DNA of 64,000 nucleotides from Chloroflexota bacterium (GTDB lineage: Bacteria > Chloroflexota > UBA6077 > JACCZL01), in contig JADZEM010000187.1 in the NCBI GenBank assembly GCA_020850535.1, forward strand, positions 1-64,000, read 5' to 3'. The notes under the pieces were generated by a model. That model was not told where the DNA came from. It saw only the letters and a list, made by a program, of their open reading frames with translations, and did not search any database. Position 1 is the first letter of the stretch, and the number at the start of each line of letters is the position of its first letter. Shown one piece after another: positions 58,869 to 64,000 of the stretch. The position numbers were made by a program, and so were the translations under genes.

Positions 58869-59639
58869 ATGCAACCGCACGCCGCGACCGACCCCACGCG
58901 CGACTGCGCGACAGGGACGATGCTCGGGAGCCACAAGCCGATCCTCCTGCGCCGGCGCTCGTTCCTACGGGGCGCGCTCCTCGGCGCAGCGGGGGTCGTC
59001 ATCGGCGCCCAGATGAGCGGCTGCTCCACGTCTTCGCCGCCCCTCGTGGGAGCCAGGTCCGCGCAGGCATCTGAATCACCGGCCACCGCGAGCGCCAGGC
59101 CCGCCCCGACCCGGAGCAGAGTCCTGCTGGCCTATTTCTCACGGGCCGGCGAGAACTACTACTACGGCGGGCGCACTCAACTTGCCGTCGGGAACACCGA
59201 GGTGCTGGCAGGGATGATCGCCCAGGTCATCGGGTGCGACGTCCGCCGCATCGTGCCCACCGACCCCTACCCGAACGACTACTCCGAAACCGTCGAGCGG
59301 AACGTCCGGGAACAACGAGCCGACGCTCGTCCAGCCATCGCGAACCCGCTGGCCTCGATTGAGAGCTACGACACGGTGCTGCTGGGCAGCCCGATCTGGA
59401 ACGTCAGAGCGCCCATGATCATGTCGACCTTCGTCGAAGGCCTCGACTTCGCCGGGAAGGCCGTCTTCCCGTTCACCACCCACGCAACGAGCGGCCTGGG
59501 CACGACGATGCGCGACTACGCCGCGTCGTGCCCCGGCGCGACTATCGGGGAGGGCCTCGCAGTGCGGGGCGAGGAGGTAGGAGACGCCGGCGCGGCGGTT
59601 GCCTCGTGGCTGCGACGTATCGGGCTGCTCTCGACCTGA
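58869..59639 (+). CDS. Exported flavodoxin-like protein (Tat signal, lipobox-like Cys)
   Basis: This 256-aa protein begins with a positively charged, twin-arginine region (LLRRRSFLRGALLGAAGVVIG) followed by MSGCS, a possible lipobox. The flavodoxin fold follows: VLLAYFSRAGENYYYGG gives the FMN phosphate loop, and YDTVLLGSPIWNVRAPMI the isoalloxazine loop. It probably carries electrons outside the membrane for the neighbouring exported enzymes. ATG 58869 follows the hydrolase stop at once. Confidence 0.88.
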   Translation: MQPHAATDPTRDCATGTMLGSHKPILLRRRSFLRGALLGAAGVVIGAQMSGCSTSSPPLVGARSAQASESPATASARPAPTRSRVLLAYFSRAGENYYYGGRTQLAVGNTEVLAGMIAQVIGCDVRRIVPTDPYPNDYSETVERNVREQRADARPAIANPLASIESYDTVLLGSPIWNVRAPMIMSTFVEGLDFAGKAVFPFTTHATSGLGTTMRDYAASCPGATIGEGLAVRGEEVGDAGAAVASWLRRIGLLST

Positions 59640-59861
59640 TGCGCCCCTATAGCCGGGGGAGCACCAGACACTGCTGACGTACAGCCCGATCCCGTCCCTG
59701 GCAATGGGCGCTCGACTCCGATCGTCGCCGCCACGAGAGCATGACGTGTCGGGAAACGGCGCGTCAAGCCCAACCCTGGCAGCGGCCGATCGGTCAGCCC
59801 CTACTCGACCTGGCCTGTGCTACGCATCGCTCGGGGCGACCGGGGCAACGAGGACCGATGG

Positions 59862-60419
59862 CTACCTCTTCGGCTCGTAGCGCAGCGCGACGGACCCCGA
59901 AGCGAACACCTGCCGGTTCGTGAGCCTGAGATCGAGGTATGTCGACAGGCCCGCGAAGATCGTCGGCCCGTGGCCGGCGAGTCTCGGCTGCACGACGAAC
60001 TCATACTCGTCGATCAGCCCAAGCTCCGCCAACGCACGTGGCAGCGTGACGCCTCCCACGAACAGCCCGTCGCCCGACTCTTCCTTGAGCTGTTGAACGG
60101 CCTGCCCGAGATCCCCGCGCACCAGCTCGGCATTCCAATCGACCCGCTCCAGGGTGCTCGACACGACGTACTTCTTCGCGGCGTTGATGGTCTGGGCGAA
60201 CGGGTGCATCCAGTCGGCCATCCACTCCGGCCACACGCCCGTCGCCGGCAGCCGCCACGCTGACTCCATCATGTCGTAGGTGACCCGGCCGAAGAGGAGC
60301 GCATCGGCCTGCGCGAGCCGCTCGGCCCAGAAGCGATGCGACTCCTCGTCTGGCAGGCCCGCTCGATGATCGCAACACCCGTCCAGGGTGATGTTGATGG
60401 CGTACCGCAGAGGCCGCAT
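59862..60419 (-). CDS. RibD C-terminal/dihydrofolate-reductase-family protein
   Basis: This 185-aa protein has RYAINITLDGCCDH at the start, LLFGRVTYDMMESAW, AKKYVVSSTLERVDWN, GDGLFVGGVTLPRAL and LRLTNRQVFASGSVALRY, the pattern of small RibD_C/DHFR-like reductases (YwjB group). The start is ATG 60419; upstream codons to 60455 are not conserved in style. The 59640-59861 gap before its 3' end shows nothing recognisable. Substrate unknown. Confidence 0.85.
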   Translation of the reverse strand: MRPLRYAINITLDGCCDHRAGLPDEESHRFWAERLAQADALLFGRVTYDMMESAWRLPATGVWPEWMADWMHPFAQTINAAKKYVVSSTLERVDWNAELVRGDLGQAVQQLKEESGDGLFVGGVTLPRALAELGLIDEYEFVVQPRLAGHGPTIFAGLSTYLDLRLTNRQVFASGSVALRYEPKR

Positions 60420-60491
60420 AGCGTGAACCGTCCCTCGTCGCAGGCTGCCACGCAATGGTAGCTGGAGGAATCCGTCAGCCGCCCCCGGACC

Positions 60492-62042
60492 TTAAGTTCC
60501 CCGCTTGATGAACTCGGCGATGCGTTCGCCGACCATCATGGTCGTCACGTTGGTGTTGGCACGGGGGCAGTCCGGCAGGATCGACGCGTCGACCACCCGC
60601 AGCCCCGCAAGTCCGTGCACCGTGCCGTACTGATCGACCACCGCCAGTGGGTCTGACGCCGGACCCATCTTGCAGGTGCCGCAGGAGTGCTGCCCGGTCG
60701 TGATGTCCCGTGCGATGAACTGGTCCAGCAGGTCGTCGTCGGCAAGCTCCTGGTCGGTTGGCTCGTTCCGCCCCGTGATGATCTCGCGGAAGGCCGGGTG
60801 CTCGAACAGGCGGGCAGCCAGTCGGATCATCTCGCGCATGCGGCGGCGGTCGAACTCATCCTCCAGGTAACGGTAGTCCAGCAGCGGCTTCGCGGTCGGA
60901 TCGGCAGACTGCAGCCGAAGCTCGCCGGCGCTCATCGCCAGGTTCAACACCGGGTGGACCCGAATGCCCGTGGACACCCGCCAGTCGCCGCCGCGCTCCG
61001 GGCGCTCTGTCGCGTAGGACGACATGAACATCAGCAGGTCGTTCCAGAGATGGGAGCCCTCCGCCGTCCAGCGCAGCATCAACTGGATGTGCGGCGCGAA
61101 CGGATCTTGCGGGTACTCTGGCCGCACGCTGCAGGACACGAAGATCATCGGATGATCGCGCAGATTCTGGCCGACGCCCGGCAGGTCGTGCAGCACCGGA
61201 ATACCGATCTCCTGGAGGTGGTCGCGCGGGCCAACCCCCGAGAGCATCAGGATCTGGGGCGAGCCAATCGCGCCGGCGCTGAGGATGATCTCCTCGCCGT
61301 AGACGGTGAAGCGCTCGCCGCCGCTCTCGACCTCGACGCCCACGCAGCGCTTCCCCTCGAAGAGGAGCCGCTGCACCGTACACCGCGCCCGCACCGTGAG
61401 GTTGAGACGATGACGGGCCGGCATCAGATAGCCGATGGCGGTGCTCCAGCGGATGCCATCGGGGTTGTTCAGCGGAATCGGGCCGACGCCGGTGGCGTTC
61501 GGCTCATTGTGGTCGGGGACGTCTGCAAAGCCGGCATCCAGGCAGGCCTGGTAGAAGGCCCGCTGGTCGGGCAGCCAGTCGTCGGGCTTGAACCGGCGGG
61601 CGCGGATCGGACCGTCCGCCCCGTGGTGCTCCTGACCCCCGAAGTCGAGATCAGCCTCAAGCTTCTTGAAGCCGTCGATGCAGCATTCGTAGTCCCACGC
61701 GTCGTTGCCCCACTGCGCCCAGAGGTTGTAGTCCTCGGGGACGCCGCGCAGGAACACCTGCCCGTTGATGGCGCTCGATCCGCCAGTCACCTTGCCGCGC
61801 GGAATCGGGACGCTCTGGGCGGTGGCCGTACCCCGTCCGACGTACTCCCAATTGTGAGATGCGGTGGTGACCTCAGTGCCCGTCGCGTAGCCCCACTTCA
61901 CCTCGTCGGGCAACTGCTCGACGCTGGCGTAGTCCGGTCCGGCCTCGACGAGCAGCACTGAGCGCTGGGGATCCTCGCTCAGCCGGGCGGCCAGGATGGC
62001 GCCGGCCGACCCCGCGCCGAGAATGATGTGGTCGTACTTCAT
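60492..62042 (-). CDS. GMC-family FAD oxidoreductase (choline-dehydrogenase-like)
   Basis: This 516-aa flavoenzyme has the FAD motif [29 protein letters not shown], the GMC signature [18 protein letters not shown], the second signature [20 protein letters not shown], and the C-terminal catalytic His in [11 protein letters not shown] with the Asn of [17 protein letters not shown]. It oxidises primary alcohols; the substrate is unknown. ATG 62042 has CGGAG 8 nt upstream. It is divergent from the RpiR regulator, which probably controls it. Confidence 0.93.
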   Translation of the reverse strand: MKYDHIILGAGSAGAILAARLSEDPQRSVLLVEAGPDYASVEQLPDEVKWGYATGTEVTTASHNWEYVGRGTATAQSVPIPRGKVTGGSSAINGQVFLRGVPEDYNLWAQWGNDAWDYECCIDGFKKLEADLDFGGQEHHGADGPIRARRFKPDDWLPDQRAFYQACLDAGFADVPDHNEPNATGVGPIPLNNPDGIRWSTAIGYLMPARHRLNLTVRARCTVQRLLFEGKRCVGVEVESGGERFTVYGEEIILSAGAIGSPQILMLSGVGPRDHLQEIGIPVLHDLPGVGQNLRDHPMIFVSCSVRPEYPQDPFAPHIQLMLRWTAEGSHLWNDLLMFMSSYATERPERGGDWRVSTGIRVHPVLNLAMSAGELRLQSADPTAKPLLDYRYLEDEFDRRRMREMIRLAARLFEHPAFREIITGRNEPTDQELADDDLLDQFIARDITTGQHSCGTCKMGPASDPLAVVDQYGTVHGLAGLRVVDASILPDCPRANTNVTTMMVGERIAEFIKRGT

Positions 62043-62289
62043 CGGGCATGCTCCGGCCAGAAGTGAGGGGCCGCTCCCGCCGCATCGGCGCGGCGCGCGT
62101 CAGCCTGCAACGACGATGTCGTAAGGGGTGGCGCGCGGCCCGCATGCAGGATGGCAGCTTGCCACACGCGACGCAAGCAGCGCCCGCGGGCGGGAGCCCG
62201 CGAGCGCCGAGCATGACTCCGCCAGGGCAATCGCCCGGATCGATGCCGCGCGGAGGGACACACCATGGCCGAACCCACCGGACCTCGTC

Positions 62290-62330
62290 ATGCAATGGTC
62301 ATTGCATTTCTCGGCGGATGCCGCTATGCT
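62290..62330 (+). promoter_or_regulatory. Promoter with perfect palindromic operator over the -35
   Basis: ATGCAATG (62290-62297), GT, CATTGCAT (62300-62307) is a perfect inverted repeat. Its right arm contains the -35 TTGCAT (62302-62307). After a 17-bp spacer comes the -10 TATGCT (62325-62330). A protein on the palindrome would block the -35 of the RpiR gene, which suggests autorepression and, given the divergent layout, control of the GMC gene too. Confidence 0.75.
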
Positions 62331-62350
62331 GTGCAGCCTGGGGGTGGGGT

Positions 62351-63229
62351 GTGACCGGCGCCAGCATGACAGACGCCAGTGTGACGGGTCGGACGCTGCA
62401 AGAGGCCGTGGCGGCGGAGTTCGCGGGCCTCGCGCCAAAGCAGCAGCGAGTGGCCCGGTTCATGGCAGCCAACGAAGCGCTCATCGCCTACACGTCGGCG
62501 AACGAGGTCGCCCGCCGGCTGGAGGTCGATCCGGCCACCGTCGTGCGGTTGGCGCGCGCGCTCGGCTACGCTGGCTACCCGGATCTCCAGCGGCAGATCC
62601 GCACCCGCATTCCTCACCACTACCCGTCAATCGACGCGGCCGGTCACGATCCCGACGGCAGCAGCCCTGTGGAGCGGGCCATCGTGCAGGGGCAGGGCAA
62701 CCTCCAGGCGACCCTCGACGCTACCACTGCCGAGCAGGTCGAGCGCGTCGTCGAGATGCTGGCCCAGGCTCGCCGCGTGCTCGTCTTCGGGAGCGGCGTC
62801 GCCAGCGGCCTCGTGATGTTCCTCACCAGCTCCCTTCAGACGCTCGGCCTGCCGGTCGACGGCGAGATCGGCGAGGGGCTGAACGTCGTTCAGCGGCTGT
62901 CGCTGCTGGATGAGCGCGATCTGGCGATGGGCGTCGGGTTCTATCGCTACCCCCGGCAGACCGTCGGGGCGCTCACGGAGGTCCGCAACGCCGGGGTTCC
63001 CAGCGTCGCTTTCACCGACAGCCCCCTGTCGCCGCTGGCCGGGGTCGCGCGGGTCACCCTGTGCGCGCCCGTCGAAAGCATCTCGCACCGCGTCTCGCTC
63101 GTCGGCCCGTGCGCGCTGGCCGATGCCCTGATCGCGGCCTACTCCTCGCGCCACCCGGACGCCGTCGCCGCGAGCTTGCGCCGCCTGGACGCGCGATACC
63201 GCACCGCCAGATTGCTGGTGAACAACTGA
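62351..63229 (+). CDS. MurR/RpiR-family transcriptional regulator
   Basis: This 292-aa protein has an N-terminal RpiR helix-turn-helix (LAPKQQRVARFMAANEALIA, ARRLEVDPATVVRLARALG) and a C-terminal SIS domain (VLVFGSGVASGLVMFL, VAFTDSPLSPLAGVARVTL), which usually binds a phosphosugar. The start is GTG 62351, after the promoter and a G-rich GGGGGTG; ATG 62366 is the alternative. The AtuA-like gene follows 34 bp later on the same strand. Confidence 0.88.
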   Translation: MTGASMTDASVTGRTLQEAVAAEFAGLAPKQQRVARFMAANEALIAYTSANEVARRLEVDPATVVRLARALGYAGYPDLQRQIRTRIPHHYPSIDAAGHDPDGSSPVERAIVQGQGNLQATLDATTAEQVERVVEMLAQARRVLVFGSGVASGLVMFLTSSLQTLGLPVDGEIGEGLNVVQRLSLLDERDLAMGVGFYRYPRQTVGALTEVRNAGVPSVAFTDSPLSPLAGVARVTLCAPVESISHRVSLVGPCALADALIAAYSSRHPDAVAASLRRLDARYRTARLLVNN

Positions 63230-63263
63230 TGCTGATGCTCCGGATGTCAGCCTGGAGGATGTC

Positions 63264-64000
63264 GTGCCACGCATGATGACCACGCTCTCCGCAACGGGCG
63301 CGCTCGGTCACGAGCCGATCCACCGTGACTCCTTCTTCGAGGGGATCAAGCAGCCGCTCGACTTCATCGGTGCGGACGCCGGCAGCGGCGACAGCGGCCC
63401 GTTCTTCCTCGGGGCCGACGCGCCGATGAACCCCCGCGAGTGGGAGGAGCACGACCTCGAATTGCTGCTCTGCGCCGCGCGCGAGCGCAAGATCCCGATG
63501 ATCATCGGATCGGCCGGCGGCGCGGGGACGACACGCGGCGTGGACGACTACATCCAGATCATCCGCGAGCTGACCGCCAGGCACCGGCTGGAGCCGTTCC
63601 GGCTGGCCCGAATCACATCGGAAGTGCCGCTCGACTACCTCCGCGAGCGGATGCAGACCGAGCAGATCAAGCCACTCGGCGCTGCGACGCCCCTGACGCC
63701 CGAGCTGCTCGACCGCACCAGCCGAGTCGTGGCAATGATGGGCGTCGAACCGTACTTCAAGGCGTTTGACCTGGGGGCGGATGTCGTCATCGCCGGGCGC
63801 TCCTGCGACGACGCCATCTACGCGTCGCTGCCGCTGCGTGCCGGCTTCCCCAAGGGTCTCTCGTTCCACCTCGGCAAGACACTGGAATGCGCCTCGCTGG
63901 TCGGGACGCCGTCGATGGCGAAAGAGACCATCGTCGGGCGCATCACCGATGAGTATGTCGAGCTGGAGCCGATGCACCCGGCCCAGCGCTGCACGCCCGA
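63264..64000 (+). CDS. AtuA/DUF1446-family protein, N-terminal part (runs off right edge)
   Basis: An open frame from GTG 63264 (GGAGG 5 nt upstream) reaches the end of the window, giving about 245 residues. It reads LDFIGADAGSGDSGPFFLGA, MIIGSAGGAGTTRGVDDY, then DVVIAGRSCDDAIYASLP. These are hallmarks of the DUF1446 family, named for AtuA of acyclic terpene utilisation, though many members serve other acid catabolism. It is likely co-transcribed with the RpiR gene. The 3' end is outside the window. Confidence 0.82.
   Translation, partial: MPRMMTTLSATGALGHEPIHRDSFFEGIKQPLDFIGADAGSGDSGPFFLGADAPMNPREWEEHDLELLLCAARERKIPMIIGSAGGAGTTRGVDDYIQIIRELTARHRLEPFRLARITSEVPLDYLRERMQTEQIKPLGAATPLTPELLDRTSRVVAMMGVEPYFKAFDLGADVVIAGRSCDDAIYASLPLRAGFPKGLSFHLGKTLECASLVGTPSMAKETIVGRITDEYVELEPMHPAQRCTP

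Overview
The window is about 64 kb of high-GC bacterial DNA. It is gene-dense, starts many genes on GTG or TTG, and carries large STAND-type regulators: a cyclase-NB-ARC-TPR-LuxR protein and an XRE-NB-ARC-TPR protein. It also has a mutL-mutS operon and REP-like foldbacks built on GTCATCCCGA and GAGGGATCTTCC. Together these suggest Chloroflexota, perhaps Thermomicrobia-like. That assignment is an inference from gene style; no rRNA or marker gene is present to prove it.

Region 1 (1-12.9 kb) looks like an eroded mobile or defence island. It holds the start of a DUF6932-like gene, paired palindromes, a frameshifted pglZ-like remnant, a VirD4/TraD-like coupling ATPase, a large cyclase/STAND/LuxR regulator, a cupin, a 51-aa ORF overlapping a methyltransferase, a nucleotidyltransferase, a solitary AbiEi-like protein and a complete AbiEi-AbiEii toxin-antitoxin pair with a visible operator. 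It ends at a 3' half of a tRNA-Lys gene, the classic integrase attachment footprint.

Region 2 (13.3-16.7 kb) is a two-gene unit: an acyl-carrier-protein/hexapeptide-acyltransferase fusion followed immediately by an FkbH-like HAD-IIIC/GNAT protein. This suggests a self-contained glyceryl (or similar acyl) transfer system. Region 3 (17.0-21.8 kb) has a divergent XRE-STAND regulator and a MACPF/perforin-family protein, followed by an unknown 130-aa protein.

Region 4 (21.9-32.5 kb) is mostly housekeeping: epoxide-hydrolase-like enzyme, a phosphofructokinase with the pyrophosphate-type signature, interspersed repeats, mutL, mutS, a monooxygenase-like dimeric-barrel protein and recJ. Region 5 (32.6-35.4 kb) is insertion-sequence debris (IS630 and ISAs1 remnants, a 107-bp MITE-like palindrome) around a GDP-fucose-synthase-like gene.

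Region 6 (35.4-45.3 kb) is a tightly packed sugar operon. It encodes a 1255-aa polytopic membrane protein with three C-terminal repeats, an NDP-sugar epimerase, a nucleotide-sugar dehydrogenase homologue lacking its catalytic cysteine, an SDR, a Gfo/Idh/MocA oxidoreductase, a heptose-kinase-like GHMP kinase and a sugar-1-phosphate nucleotidyltransferase. It probably makes an activated sugar for a surface glycan. Region 7 (45.4-47.2 kb) is a decayed STAND ATPase.

Region 8 (47.1-59.6 kb) is an AraC-controlled redox region built from two related modules. It contains two paralogous AraC regulators with a shared operator-like motif, a carboxymuconolactone-decarboxylase-like protein, a cupin, an intact and a truncated zinc alcohol dehydrogenase, three aldo/keto reductases, an SDR, a secreted hydrolase and an exported flavodoxin. 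Region 9 (59.9-64 kb) has a RibD/DHFR-like reductase, a GMC oxidoreductase, an RpiR regulator with a palindromic promoter, and an AtuA/DUF1446 gene running off the right edge.
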